Positions 1 through 7,921 of a stretch of DNA of 43,715 nucleotides are shown here, in pieces. Under the pieces are notes generated by a model. That model had not been told where the DNA came from and did no database searches. It was given only the letters and a program-made list of their open reading frames with translations. The DNA comes from Thermoleophilaceae bacterium (GTDB taxonomy: Bacteria; Actinomycetota; Thermoleophilia; Solirubrobacterales; Thermoleophilaceae), in contig JACVRW010000011.1 in NCBI GenBank assembly GCA_014534235.1, positions 1 through 43,715 on the forward strand. Reading direction: 5' to 3'. Position 1 is the stretch's first letter, and the number at the start of each line of letters is the position of its first letter. Made by a program: the position numbers and the translations under genes.

Positions 1-485
1 ATCACCGGGTCATACGTGCCGTGTCCGATCGCCACGGGCAGACCGGCGGCGTTCTCGTAGTCGAGCGTGAAGCCGTCGACCGTGGGGATGAAGCCGCTCA
101 GCGCAATGATGCCCGCGGGGCGCGGGCGGCCCGAGCCGAGGGCGAGCGCATACGACATGACGGCTCCCTGTGAGAAGCCGCCCAGCACGGTCTGGTCGCT
201 CCGGATCGCGTGCTCGGCGAGGAGGTCGTCGAGCCAGCCGGTAACCGCTTCATAGGTCGCGTGGAAGGTGTCGTGGTCGGGGAACCCGACGCGGCGCACG
301 ATGTACCAGTGGGCGCCGCCCGGCGCGGGCGTGAGCGGGCCCCGAGGAGTAGCCCCGAGCAGCCGTCGCTCGGGGTCGAGCAAGTCGAGCAACGGGAAGA
401 GATCGTGCTCGTCGGCGCCGCGTCCGTGGAACAGGACCAGCGCTCCCTCGGGATCGCCGGCGGCGGGGCGAAGGCGGTATTGCAT
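1..485 (-). CDS. Alpha/beta hydrolase of the phospholipase/carboxylesterase family, 3' end outside the window
   Basis: The reverse strand reads from an ATG at 485 without a stop to base 1, giving 161 residues. It has the oxyanion-hole strand LVLFHGRGADEHD (residues 17-28), the nucleophile elbow GFSQG with Ser105, and HGTYDPV at the edge, where the catalytic Asp (159) belongs. The catalytic His would lie beyond the window. This is the Abhydrolase_2 fold, which includes carboxylesterases and the MhqD-like hydrolases of quinone-stress regulons. A GGAGG lies 12 bases upstream of the start. The gene is divergent from a MarR regulator starting at 550, so control by that regulator is likely (inference). 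The substrate cannot be told from sequence. Confidence 0.85.
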   Translation of the reverse strand, partial: MQYRLRPAAGDPEGALVLFHGRGADEHDLFPLLDLLDPERRLLGATPRGPLTPAPGGAHWYIVRRVGFPDHDTFHATYEAVTGWLDDLLAEHAIRSDQTVLGGFSQGAVMSYALALGSGRPRPAGIIALSGFIPTVDGFTLDYENAAGLPVAIGHGTYDPV

Positions 486-549
486 GTCGGCTCGGGTCCT
501 CCGGGGCGAGAAAGGCTTGATTGCAGGAACAACTACCCTATCGGGTGCG

Positions 550-1035
550 GTGAGCACCGCTCGGCGACAGCTCGATCCGGAAGTCAGGTCGCGCGGCGAG
601 GAACTCGACGCCGATGAGCTGGCGGCGTGGCGCGGCATGCTTCGCGTCCACGCCGACATGACCCGGGAGCTCGACGCGGACCTGACGCTCCGCCATGGCC
701 TCCCGCTCACCTCGTACGAGGTGCTCCTCTACCTCGCTGATGCGCCCGGCGGGCGGAGGCGGATGTCGGAGCTCGCCGATTCGGTGCTGCTCAGCCGTAG
801 CGGGCTCACGCGGCTCGTCGACCGGCTCGAGCGCGACGGGTTGCTCGAGCGAGAGCAGTGCGAGGAGGACGCGCGCGGTTACTTCGCCGCGATCACGGAC
901 AAGGGCCGCGCCGTCTTCACCGAGGCTCGGAGGACGCACCTGGCCGGCGTGCGCGAGCGCTTCATCGACCGCCTTTCCCGCGAGGAGCTGCGCACGCTTG
1001 GCGCGCTCTGGGGAAAGATCCGGCGCGGGAGGTGA
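550..1035 (+). CDS. MarR-family transcriptional regulator
   Basis: 161 residues from a GTG at 550. The open frame extends further upstream, but that part overlaps the divergent hydrolase and looks non-coding. The winged helix-turn-helix occupies about residues 55-120: the recognition part MSELADSVLLSRSGLTRLVD is followed by the wing, DARGYFAAITDKGR. Flanking helices (about 22-50 and 122-155) would form the dimer interface. One Cys (104) sits at the start of the wing, which would allow but does not prove thiol sensing. MarR proteins usually repress a divergent gene and release on binding a phenolic ligand or on oxidation. The divergent partner here is an MhqD-like hydrolase. The 64-base gap holds a short ACCC-TATC-GGGT inverted repeat (535-546) just before the start. 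Confidence 0.85.
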   Translation: MSTARRQLDPEVRSRGEELDADELAAWRGMLRVHADMTRELDADLTLRHGLPLTSYEVLLYLADAPGGRRRMSELADSVLLSRSGLTRLVDRLERDGLLEREQCEEDARGYFAAITDKGRAVFTEARRTHLAGVRERFIDRLSREELRTLGALWGKIRRGR

Positions 1036-1038
1036 GGG

Positions 1039-1440
1039 CTACGACATCGGGGCGGCGACGGCCCTGCGGGCCCGGCCGCGGACCTCGCGGATCGCCCGCG
1101 CCAGGCGGCGCACGCCCTCGTCGAGCTCGGCGGGCTCGAGCAGCGAGAACGACAGCCGAAAGACGTCTGTGACCGCCGCTCGGCGGTGACCGCGCCGCCG
1201 GGGTGAAGTTCACGCCGTGCCGCACCGCCTCAGCGTAGAGCGGCGTTCATCGAGAGGTCGTGCCAGCGTGACCCACAAGTGGTGGCCGCCATGCGGCGGA
1301 TCGGCCCGATACTCACCCGCGAGATGGCATTCCAGCGCCGCGAGCAGCGCGTCCCTGCGCTCGCGGTAGAACGGAAGGGTGTTGTCGATAGACGCCGTCC
1401 GTGACGGCGTCGTGGACCGCGCGCGGGGGTGCTCCGGGGC
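1039..1440 (-). pseudogene. Remnant of a PLP-dependent (MocR/class I-like) aminotransferase, C-terminal domain only
   Basis: Two reverse-strand frames carry consecutive pieces of an aminotransferase C-terminal domain. One reads LPFYRERRDALLAALE, then GGHHLWVTLARPLDERRS. After a frame change near 1215 the other reads GVNFTPGGAV, then RLSFSLLEPAELDEGVRRLA and ends with a TAG at 1039. This order matches the small domain of class I/II and MocR-type aminotransferases. The PLP-binding Lys region and the whole large domain are missing, and upstream sequence (to about 1440) contains only a weak trace in a third frame. No start codon can be assigned. It is a decayed gene fragment. Confidence 0.7.
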
Positions 1441-1589
1441 GACCGCGCCGAACGCGCGCCCGGCGATCGCCCTGGGTAGAATCCCGCGCCGTGCCCGGCT
1501 GACGCTGACCGCTTGCCTACGCGCTGTACCCGCGTCCGCCGCCCTGCCGGTGCTCCGCTAGAAGCGACCGTCGGCGGCCCATCCCACCT

Positions 1590-2420
1590 ATGCCGCGTCC
1601 CTTCACACAGGTCGACGTCTTCGCCGCGACGCCGTACACCGGCAACCCGGTCGCCGTCGTCCTCGAGGGCGGCGGCCTCCCGACCGGCGAGATGCAGCGG
1701 TTCGCCGACTGGATCGATCTCTCGGAGACGACCTTCGTTCTGCCGCCGACGTCCCCGAACGCGGACTATCGCGTACGGATCTTCATGCCCGGGAGGGAGC
1801 TGCCGTTCGCCGGGCACCCGACGCTCGGCACCTGCCACGCCTGGCTCTCCGTGGGCGGGGCGCCGAGAGACGCCGACCTCATCGTGCAGGAGTGCGGCGT
1901 CGGTCTCGTCCCCGTGCGGCGGATTCCCGCCGGCTTCGCGTTCGCTGCGCCTCCGCTGGTTCGGTCGGGAAGCGTGGAGGAGCCGCTCGTGGAGCGCATC
2001 GCGGCGGCGCTCGGCATCGAGCGCGGTGAGATCCAGGACGCGCAGTGGGTGGACAACGGCCCGGGCTGGGTGGCCGCGCTCCTCCAGAGCGCCGAGGCGG
2101 TCCTCTCCCTCCGCCCCGGCCTGGTGGATCTCCCGATAGGCGTGGTCGGGCCTCATCCGGAGGGCTCGCCGGCGGCATTCGAGGTCCGGGCGTTCCTCCC
2201 GAAGGACGGCTCGACGCTCGAGGACCCGGTGACTGGAAGCCTGAACGCGTCGCTCGCCGAGTGGCTCATCCGGACGGGGCGCGCGAAGGCCCCCTACGTC
2301 GCGGCTCAAGGGACCGCGCTCGGAAGGTCCGGCCGCGTCCATGTGTCCCGCGACGGCGACGGGACGATCTGGACCGGCGGCGGGACGATCACCTGCCTGA
2401 CGGGGCAGGTCGAGCTCTAG
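1590..2420 (+). CDS. PhzF family isomerase-like protein
   Basis: 276 residues, typical for the PhzF/YddE family with the diaminopimelate epimerase-like double fold. The first domain shows FTQVDVFAATPYTGNPVAVV, the general acid-base Glu in LSETTF (Glu46), and the signature FAGHPTLGTCHAWL (about 73-86). The second half has the matching EDPVTGSLNASLAEWL motif. True PhzF isomerises 2,3-dihydro-3-hydroxyanthranilate in phenazine synthesis. No phz genes are nearby, so this is probably a family member of unknown substrate, as are most homologues. The start ATG at 1590 fits the conserved N-terminus. It stands alone and is followed by hairpins before the next gene. Confidence 0.88.
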   Translation: MPRPFTQVDVFAATPYTGNPVAVVLEGGGLPTGEMQRFADWIDLSETTFVLPPTSPNADYRVRIFMPGRELPFAGHPTLGTCHAWLSVGGAPRDADLIVQECGVGLVPVRRIPAGFAFAAPPLVRSGSVEEPLVERIAAALGIERGEIQDAQWVDNGPGWVAALLQSAEAVLSLRPGLVDLPIGVVGPHPEGSPAAFEVRAFLPKDGSTLEDPVTGSLNASLAEWLIRTGRAKAPYVAAQGTALGRSGRVHVSRDGDGTIWTGGGTITCLTGQVEL

Positions 2421-2427
2421 CCTCGGC

Positions 2428-2482
2428 CGGACGGGCGCGTCCGTCGACGCTCACGACCCTGTCAGCGGGTCGCCCTTGGGCG
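2428..2482 (+). other. Three short hairpins between PhzF and the LysM peptidase gene
   Basis: Three perfect inverted repeats follow the PhzF stop: CGGACG-GGCG-CGTCCG (2428-2443), CGACCC-N7-GGGTCG (2454-2472) and CGCCC-TT-GGGCG (2471-2482). The last two share bases 2471-2472. The first could help end PhzF transcription, although there is no T-tract. The others lie about 90-115 bases before the peptidase start and may form a structured leader. I compared this with the c-di-AMP (ydaO) riboswitch that often controls such genes and could not match its core. Confidence 0.35.
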
Positions 2483-2570
2483 GACGGTTGCAAGCCCCGC
2501 TCCGGCGAAGGGACAGCCCCGAAGCGGACGAAGTTGGAGTCGTGCGCGCGTCGTCGGGCGGGAGATCGTG

Positions 2571-3311
2571 ATGCGGAGAAGAACCATCGCCAGCGTGGTG
2601 CTGTCGGTGGGTGGCGTTCTCTTGACGAGCGGCGTCGCCGTGGGGGCCGTTCCCCACACCGTTCTCCCGGGGGAGACGCTGTGGTCCATCTCCGTCGCGA
2701 ACAACCTGACGACCCGGACCGTCGCGACCTACAACGGCCTGCCGGAGAACGCCCAACTCGTAACGGGGACGACGATCTACGTCCCGACCGTCCAGGAAGG
2801 CGCCGCGGCGCTTGCCTCCGGCACACCCGGCGTCGCACCGCCGCAGACCGCGGGCGCCGGCACGGCCACTACGAGCGCCCCCGCCGGGTCGGCCCCGAGC
2901 CGCGCAGGTGCCTCCGCCGCTTCGGCCTCCACGGGCGCGGTCGTCCCCGCCCCGGGAATGGGCCACATTCCCTCGCCCTACGGCGACCTCCACCTCATGC
3001 CCGCGGCCGCCGAGGCGTGGAACGCGATGCGCGCCGAGGCGCTCAGCGTCTATGGAGTCGACATCTACCCGGGCGGCCCGATGTCCGCGTACCGGACGTT
3101 CGAGCAGCAGGCCGAGCTCTACGAGGCCTTCCTCGGGGGCTACGGCGCTCCCGCCAATCCACCCGGAACGTCGTCCCACGAGTCGGGGACCGCGGTCGAC
3201 GTCGCGACGCCGGAGATGCGGCGGGTGATCGACGAGATCGGCGGGAAGTACGGCTGGGCGAAGGTCCATGCACCCGGGGAGTGGTGGCACGTGGACTACG
3301 TCGGCGGGTAG
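2571..3311 (+). CDS. Secreted LysM plus M15 (VanY-like) D-alanyl-D-alanine carboxypeptidase/endopeptidase
   Basis: 246 residues from ATG 2571, chosen over GTG 2568 because GGGAG ends 7 bases upstream. A signal peptide or N-terminal anchor (RRRTIASVVLSVGG then LLTSGVAVGAV) is followed by a LysM domain, HTVLPGETLWSISVANNL to IYVPTV (about residues 27-70), which binds peptidoglycan. A low-complexity Ala/Gly/Ser/Pro linker (about 72-127) leads to an M15 peptidase domain. Its zinc motifs are visible: SSHESGTAVDV (His and Asp ligands) and EWWHVDY (third His), with the usual SAYRTFEQQAELYE before them. It would cleave peptide cross-links outside the membrane. It ends 12 bases from the convergent FAD oxidase gene. 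Confidence 0.9.
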   Translation: MRRRTIASVVLSVGGVLLTSGVAVGAVPHTVLPGETLWSISVANNLTTRTVATYNGLPENAQLVTGTTIYVPTVQEGAAALASGTPGVAPPQTAGAGTATTSAPAGSAPSRAGASAASASTGAVVPAPGMGHIPSPYGDLHLMPAAAEAWNAMRAEALSVYGVDIYPGGPMSAYRTFEQQAELYEAFLGGYGAPANPPGTSSHESGTAVDVATPEMRRVIDEIGGKYGWAKVHAPGEWWHVDYVGG

Positions 3312-3323
3312 CGCCCGACCATG

Positions 3324-4709
3324 CTACGCCGCCGGCCGGATCTCGTGGTTCGCCTGGATGACGTCCTCCGGGTCGTACGCGGTTTTGAGCTCGCGCAGGC
3401 GTCGCTCGACGTGGTCGGGGAACAACCCGCCCGTGGCGTCCGGGCGCTCGGCGAACGTGAGCAGGCGGCCGCCATCCCACGGCGCCAGGGCGGATCGCAC
3501 CCGGTCGAGTCGTAGCTCGACGGCCTGCTTGGCCTGCGGGGCCATCACTGTCCCGACGGCGAAGAGGAGATAGGGGGCGTCGACTGCGGCAAACGCCCCG
3601 TCCTCCGGTGCGGCGGTATCGACCGCGCCTCCGAGGTGGCGAATCTCAAGCGAGACCAGCGGGGAGTTCGTCCCCGGCCCGGCCGCCTCGACCACGGCCG
3701 CGATCGCCTCGGAAGGGAAGTCGGCCAGTAGCATCCCGTCGCCCGCGCTCGGCACGGGCTCGGGCGGGTCCATGTGCAGCTCCGCGAGGCCCGGAGGCGC
3801 GATCGGCGCGAACGTGTCGATCTCGGGCCCGAGCTCGCGCAGCGGCGCCAGCTGCTCGGAGCCGCCGGCCTCGTCGCCGATCCAGGCCGCCTCCACGACC
3901 GCGAAGGACCGCCCTCGCAGCGGCTCCGGGATCTCCTCGAGCAGGGGGACGTTGACGAGCCGACCGAGGGATGTCATCTCCTCCGGGAGGTCCGTGGTCC
4001 ACTCCCGCCACGCCTCCAGCACCTCGGCGGCGCGCTCCTGCGGCCAGAACAGCACGCCGGCGTAGAGCTCGGGGACCGCGAACAAGTCGAGCTCAAGGGC
4101 GGTTACGACGCCGAAGCTGCCGCCGCCGCCGCGAAGCGCCCACAGCAGGTCGGGCTCGCTGTCCGCACTCGCGCGCAGCAGGCGGCCGTCCGCGGTCACG
4201 ACGTCGACGGCGCGGATGCTGCCCGCGGCGAGGCCGTAGCGGCGGACCATCCAGCCCGCCCCGCCGCCGAGCGCGTAGCCGGTGACGCAGACGTCTCCGG
4301 CCGAGCCCGACAGCCCCGCAAGGCCGTGCTTGGCGGCCGGCCCGACGACGTCCTGCCACTGGGCGCCCGCCTGGATTCGCGCCAGCCGGTTATGCGGATC
4401 GATCTCCACCGCGTTCATCCCTGACATGTCGACGAGCACGCTGCCCTCGAGCGAGCCCCGCGGCGCGGCGCCGTGGCCGCTGCCCTGGGCCGCGACGCGC
4501 AGGCCGTAAGAGTGAGCGACCTCGACGACCGCGACAACGTCGTCCGCCGACCCGGGGCGCGCCACGACCGCCGGGTGCTGGTCGACCGCCAGGTTCCAAG
4601 CGCGGCGGGCCTCGTCCCAGCCGGGGTCCTGGGGACCGACGACCCGCCCGTCGAGGCGGGAGCGGAGCCGGCTGGCGAGCTGGTGGGAGCTCGCGGCTCG
4701 GATGGTCAT
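3324..4709 (-). CDS. FAD-binding oxidoreductase of the berberine bridge enzyme (PCMH/BBE) type
   Basis: 461 residues. The PCMH-type FAD domain begins with HPAVVARPGSADDVVAVVE and RVAAQGSGHGA, whose His is the usual site for an 8-alpha-histidyl FAD bond. It continues with LSGSAGDVCVTGYALGGGAGW and LLWALRGGGGSFGVVTALEL. The C-terminal BBE motif is YDPEDVIQANHEIRP. A second covalent Cys at the classical plant position is not clear. The family oxidises sugars, alkaloids or polyketides with oxygen. An AAAGGAG Shine-Dalgarno stands just before the ATG at 4709. It is divergent from an MFS pump across a region with a CRP-type palindrome, so the two may be co-regulated and act on the same compound (inference). 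Confidence 0.9.
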   Translation of the reverse strand: MTIRAASSHQLASRLRSRLDGRVVGPQDPGWDEARRAWNLAVDQHPAVVARPGSADDVVAVVEVAHSYGLRVAAQGSGHGAAPRGSLEGSVLVDMSGMNAVEIDPHNRLARIQAGAQWQDVVGPAAKHGLAGLSGSAGDVCVTGYALGGGAGWMVRRYGLAAGSIRAVDVVTADGRLLRASADSEPDLLWALRGGGGSFGVVTALELDLFAVPELYAGVLFWPQERAAEVLEAWREWTTDLPEEMTSLGRLVNVPLLEEIPEPLRGRSFAVVEAAWIGDEAGGSEQLAPLRELGPEIDTFAPIAPPGLAELHMDPPEPVPSAGDGMLLADFPSEAIAAVVEAAGPGTNSPLVSLEIRHLGGAVDTAAPEDGAFAAVDAPYLLFAVGTVMAPQAKQAVELRLDRVRSALAPWDGGRLLTFAERPDATGGLFPDHVERRLRELKTAYDPEDVIQANHEIRPAA

Positions 4710-4786
4710 TCTCGGGTCTCCTTTGCCGTTCGTCGATTGCTGCGTACGTGGCCGACTGAGTACCTCAGCAGGCGACGATCAGCCGC

Positions 4787-4804
4787 GTGTGAGGACCATC
4801 ACAC
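4787..4804. promoter_or_regulatory. Perfect CRP/GlxR-type operator in a divergent promoter
   Basis: The sequence is GTGTGA-N6-TCACAC, an exact 6-bp-arm palindrome that contains the full CRP consensus TGTGA-N6-TCACA. It lies between the divergent FAD oxidase (ATG at 4709) and MFS pump (ATG at 4892), 82 to 87 bases from each start. A second small palindrome, CTGAG-TAC-CTCAG, lies at 4756-4768 on the oxidase side. CRP-family proteins, including actinobacterial GlxR/Crp, bind exactly this half-site arrangement. The regulator itself is not in the window. Confidence 0.65.
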
Positions 4805-4891
4805 AACGTCACGGCGCCGATGATTTCTTGTCGATCCTCGGGTCTCGAGAACGACTCAGTTGAGGAACCCGAGGACGAGGAGACCGAGAAA

Positions 4892-6364
4892 ATGACTACC
4901 GACACGAGAGCCGACCGCAAGCGCTGGATGGCCCTGTACGTGCTCTGCGTCGGCATGCTGATGATCGTGCTCGACGCCACGATCGTGAACGTGGCGCTGC
5001 CCTCGATCCAGGATGATCTCGGCTTCTCGCAGAGCGATCTCGCCTGGGTCGTGAACGCGTACCTGATCGCGTTCGGCGGCCTGCTCCTACTCGCCGGTCG
5101 CATGGGCGACCTGATCGGTCAGCGGCGGGTCTTCCTGATCGGCCTGGCGATCTTCACCGGCGCCTCGCTCCTCTGCGCCGTCGCCCAGAGCCAGGGACTC
5201 CTGATCGGGGCCCGCTTCGTCCAGGGCATCGGCGGGGCGCTCACTTCGGCGGTGATCCTCGGCATGATCGTGACGATGTTCCCGGAGTCGCGGGAGCAGG
5301 CGAAGGCGATCGGCGCATATACGTTCGTCGCCGTCGCCGGCGGCTCGATCGGGCTCCTCGCGGGCGGCGTCCTGACGGAGGCCGCGGGCTGGCACTGGAT
5401 CTTCTTCGTGAACCTGCCGATCGGGGTCGCGACCGCGCTGTTCGCGCTCAGGCTGGTGGAGCCCCACGAGGGCATCGGGCTGCGAGAGGGCGCCGACCTC
5501 CCGGGCGCGGTGCTCCTGACGGGCGGACTGATGCTCGGCGTCTACACGATCCTCGAGGTCGGCGAGCAGGGCTGGGGTTCCACCCAGACGCTCTCGCTTG
5601 GCGGCGTGGCAATCGCGCTCCTGGTCGCATTCGTCGTACGCCAGGCGCGCATCGCCAACCCGCTGATGCCGCTGCGTCTCTTCCGCTCGCGGAACGTGAC
5701 GGGCGCGAATCTGGTGCAGGCGCTGCTCGTCGTCGGCCTGTTCGGGATGTTCTTCCTCGGAGCGCTCTACCTGCAGCGGATTCTGGGCTACGACGCCCTC
5801 GAGGTCGGCCTCGCCTACCTGCCGGCGACGCTCGTGATGGGCACCATGTCGTTCCGCTTTACGGCGCGCCTCAACCTGCGGTTCGGCCCCCGGGCCACGC
5901 TGATCCCGAGCATGGTCTTCATCGCCGCCGGGCTGCTCCTCTTCGCGCGGACCCCGGTCGACGGGACCTACGTGACCGACATCCTTCCGCCCATGGTCCT
6001 GCTCGGCCTCGGCGCCGGCCTGGGCTTTCCGTCGCTCATGACGCTCGCGATGTCGGGCGCCACGCCGAGCGACTCGGGGCTCGCCTCCGGCCTCGTGAAC
6101 ACGAGCGTGCAGGTCGGCGGAGCCATCGGCTTGGCGGTCCTCGCGACGCTCGCGACCGAGCGCACCGACGGGCTGCTCGCGGACGGCGAGTCGGCCGCCG
6201 CCGCGCTCAACTCGGGCTACCACCTCGCCTACGTGATCGGGGCGGTGCTCGTCGGCATCGCGATCGCGGTGGCGGTGTTCGTCCTGCGCTCGGATGACCC
6301 GAGCGGGGCGGCCGCCTCGGAGGCCGAGGCGGGTCCGGTGGAACCGGCGTACTCGGAGACCTGA
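4892..6364 (+). CDS. MFS transporter, DHA2 (EmrB/QacA) drug-efflux family, first copy
   Basis: 490 residues, with the ATG at 4892 preceded by GAGGAG at 9 bases. The open frame reaches back to 4820 but has no ribosome site there. Fourteen membrane segments are expected for this family. Motif D1 (LDATIVNVALPSIQDDLG, segment 1) and motif A (GRMGDLIGQRRVFLIG, loop 2-3) are present, as is the antiporter motif C-like GGSIGLLAGGVLTEAAGWHW in segment 5. It should export hydrophobic compounds by proton antiport across the inner membrane. A closely similar paralogue lies at 16814-18301. It is divergent from an FAD oxidase with a CRP-like site between them. Confidence 0.92.
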   Translation: MTTDTRADRKRWMALYVLCVGMLMIVLDATIVNVALPSIQDDLGFSQSDLAWVVNAYLIAFGGLLLLAGRMGDLIGQRRVFLIGLAIFTGASLLCAVAQSQGLLIGARFVQGIGGALTSAVILGMIVTMFPESREQAKAIGAYTFVAVAGGSIGLLAGGVLTEAAGWHWIFFVNLPIGVATALFALRLVEPHEGIGLREGADLPGAVLLTGGLMLGVYTILEVGEQGWGSTQTLSLGGVAIALLVAFVVRQARIANPLMPLRLFRSRNVTGANLVQALLVVGLFGMFFLGALYLQRILGYDALEVGLAYLPATLVMGTMSFRFTARLNLRFGPRATLIPSMVFIAAGLLLFARTPVDGTYVTDILPPMVLLGLGAGLGFPSLMTLAMSGATPSDSGLASGLVNTSVQVGGAIGLAVLATLATERTDGLLADGESAAAALNSGYHLAYVIGAVLVGIAIAVAVFVLRSDDPSGAAASEAEAGPVEPAYSET

Positions 6365-6452
6365 CAAGCGAGGCCGCGAGGCGCCGCCGGTACGTCGCGG
6401 GGCCGCGCGGCACGGAGATCGTCGAGTGGGACGGGTCGGCGTCGGCCGCGCC

Positions 6453-6827
6453 ATGGCAGGCTGGGCGCGACCGGTGGAGCAGCTGGACGACACCCATCTC
6501 CGCTGCGTGGCCGAGTTCGGTGGCTCCCGGCACGAGTGGCACGCCGAGATCACCGAGCAGAGGCCCGATGAGCGCGTGGCATGGCGGAACACCGACGGCA
6601 AGGACAACGCGGGCGTCGTGACCTTTCACCGGCTGGCCGACGACTGCACGCGCGTCATGGTGCAAATGGACTTCGTCCCCGAGGGCGTGAAGGAGAAGAG
6701 CGGCGACGCGCTCGGCGCTCCCGACCGCACGGTCAAGGGCGACCTCGAGCGCTTCAAGCGGCTGGTCGAGGAGCACGGGGCGAGCGGGGGCTGGCGCGGC
6801 GAGGTCGAGCGCCCCGAGGAGCGCTGA
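6453..6827 (+). CDS. SRPBCC (polyketide cyclase/START-like) protein, N-terminally truncated
   Basis: 124 residues from ATG 6453. The body matches SRPBCC proteins of the cyclase/dehydrase type: VEQLDDTHLRCVAEFGG, WHAEITEQRPDERVAWRNTD, NAGVVTFHRLADDCTRVMVQ and the C-terminal helix KGDLERFKRLVEEHG. Family members begin about 30 residues earlier with a strand-helix segment around the ligand pocket. Here that part is replaced by unrelated sequence and the first residues (MAGWARP) align with the family's FMxGV segment only with an insertion. The protein is therefore probably non-functional, though the remaining frame is open. No clear ribosome site is seen. Confidence 0.55.
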   Translation: MAGWARPVEQLDDTHLRCVAEFGGSRHEWHAEITEQRPDERVAWRNTDGKDNAGVVTFHRLADDCTRVMVQMDFVPEGVKEKSGDALGAPDRTVKGDLERFKRLVEEHGASGGWRGEVERPEER

Positions 6828-6906
6828 GGCCGCGCGAGGGTATGCGTCGCCCGACGCGGCAGGCTTCGCGGCTTCGCCCGCCGCCGAAGTCATGGTGCTC
6901 GCAACG

Positions 6907-7140
6907 TCAGCGACGGAACCGGCCGCTGCGACCGTGGGTGTCGAGGCTCTCTCCGATAAGCCAGAACGTGGGCGGCCACAGGCCGACGAACAGTGCGCGG
7001 CGCTCGGCGTTTCCCCGCTCCTCCTGGTCGACCGTCTTGGCGCGGATCCACAGGGCCACGCAAAGCAGGATCGAGCCGAGAGAGCCAACCTGGAAGTGCC
7101 ACCCGCGGAGACCCACCTCGTGCAGACGCTTCGGCAGCAT
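6907..7140 (-). CDS. Small membrane protein of unknown function
   Basis: 77 residues from an ATG at 7140. I prefer this start over upstream in-frame codons because those lie in an Arg-rich stretch opposite the start of the next gene. Two hydrophobic stretches are visible, HFQVGSLGSILLCVALWIRA and RALFVGLWPPTFWLIGESL, with a charged loop (KTVDQEERGNAERR) between them. This suggests a two-helix membrane hairpin. I do not recognise the family. It is divergent from the DUF1990 pair, whose first start is at 7208. Confidence 0.5.
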   Translation of the reverse strand: MLPKRLHEVGLRGWHFQVGSLGSILLCVALWIRAKTVDQEERGNAERRALFVGLWPPTFWLIGESLDTHGRSGRFRR

Positions 7141-7207
7141 GGGACGACCGTACCGCAGTCCGGCCGCGGCGGTCGCGGGCCAGGAGCGGTGGGGTAGCCT
7201 GGCCTCC

Positions 7208-7921
7208 ATGCCGCGCAAGCAGCCGTTTCCGAGGAGAATCGCGACGGCCGCCCGCTGGCCGGTCGGGGTGACCCTCACGTCGTGGCGCTACATGTGGCGG
7301 ATCACGCCCCTTCATCGATACGAGGAGGTGGGGTCCTGGCCGGACGACGCGCCACCAGCTCTCCCCGACCTCGCGCGCGGGCGGGACGTGCAGACGGTCG
7401 GCGACGGCGTCGGCCCGCTCTTTCGTCGGCGCTACTCGGTGCGGGTGGCCGACCCCGTGATCGACGCGCGGGAGATCATCGCCAGGCTGCAGGAGGATCC
7501 CGATCGCGCGGCGCCGACGGAGTTCGCCACTTTCAAGAAGCTCGCCGGTGAAACCGGCCGGATGAGCGTCGGTGACGAGTACGTCGTGCGGATGCCGGGA
7601 CCGTGGGACGGGCCGGTCCTCGTCGTGCAGGCGACGCCGCAGAGCTTTCGCTTCGCCACGCTCGACGGCCATCTCGAGGCCGGTCAGATCGACTTCAGCG
7701 CCAGCGACGGCGAGGGGTTCGAGTTCAAGATCGAGTCATGGGCGCGCGCGGGAGACCGCCTTTCGAACGTGCTCTACCACCGGCTCCGAATGTCGAAGGA
7801 GATCCAGCTCCACATGTGGACCTCCTTTCTCGAGCGCGTGGTCGACATCTCGGGCGGGCGCCGGCAGGGCGGGCTGCGGATTCACACCCGCCGCGTGGAG
7901 CACGTTCCCCTCGATGCCTGA
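7208..7921 (+). CDS. DUF1990-type protein, first of an overlapping pair
   Basis: 237 residues from ATG 7208. The N-terminal part has one hydrophobic stretch (VGVTLTSWRYMWRI) and a substrate-binding-like fold of alternating strands. The C-terminal part has the DUF1990 pattern: VGDEYVVRMPGPWDGPVLVV, FRFATLDGHLEAGQIDF and FEFKIESWARAGDRLSNVLY, then a helix ending MWTSFLERVV. DUF1990 proteins have no established reaction. The last bases overlap the next DUF1990 gene by 8 bases, implying coupled translation. The two proteins share the layout of WDGP/GHLE/GQxD motifs and may be diverged duplicates. Confidence 0.75.
   Translation: MPRKQPFPRRIATAARWPVGVTLTSWRYMWRITPLHRYEEVGSWPDDAPPALPDLARGRDVQTVGDGVGPLFRRRYSVRVADPVIDAREIIARLQEDPDRAAPTEFATFKKLAGETGRMSVGDEYVVRMPGPWDGPVLVVQATPQSFRFATLDGHLEAGQIDFSASDGEGFEFKIESWARAGDRLSNVLYHRLRMSKEIQLHMWTSFLERVVDISGGRRQGGLRIHTRRVEHVPLDA

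Noticed and set aside
1590-2420. Phenazine biosynthesis cluster because of PhzF
   Set aside because: No other phz gene is nearby, and most PhzF-family proteins lie outside phenazine clusters.
2421-2570. c-di-AMP (ydaO) riboswitch before the LysM peptidase
   Set aside because: Only GTCAGC and simple hairpins agree. The conserved core and the required length upstream are missing.
5087-6607. A 506-codon reverse-strand open frame opposite the first MFS pump, and a similar one (17270-18403) opposite the second
   Set aside because: Both are composed of Arg/Glu/His/Asp-rich low-complexity sequence typical of antisense frames in high-GC genes. The forward frames have full MFS motifs.
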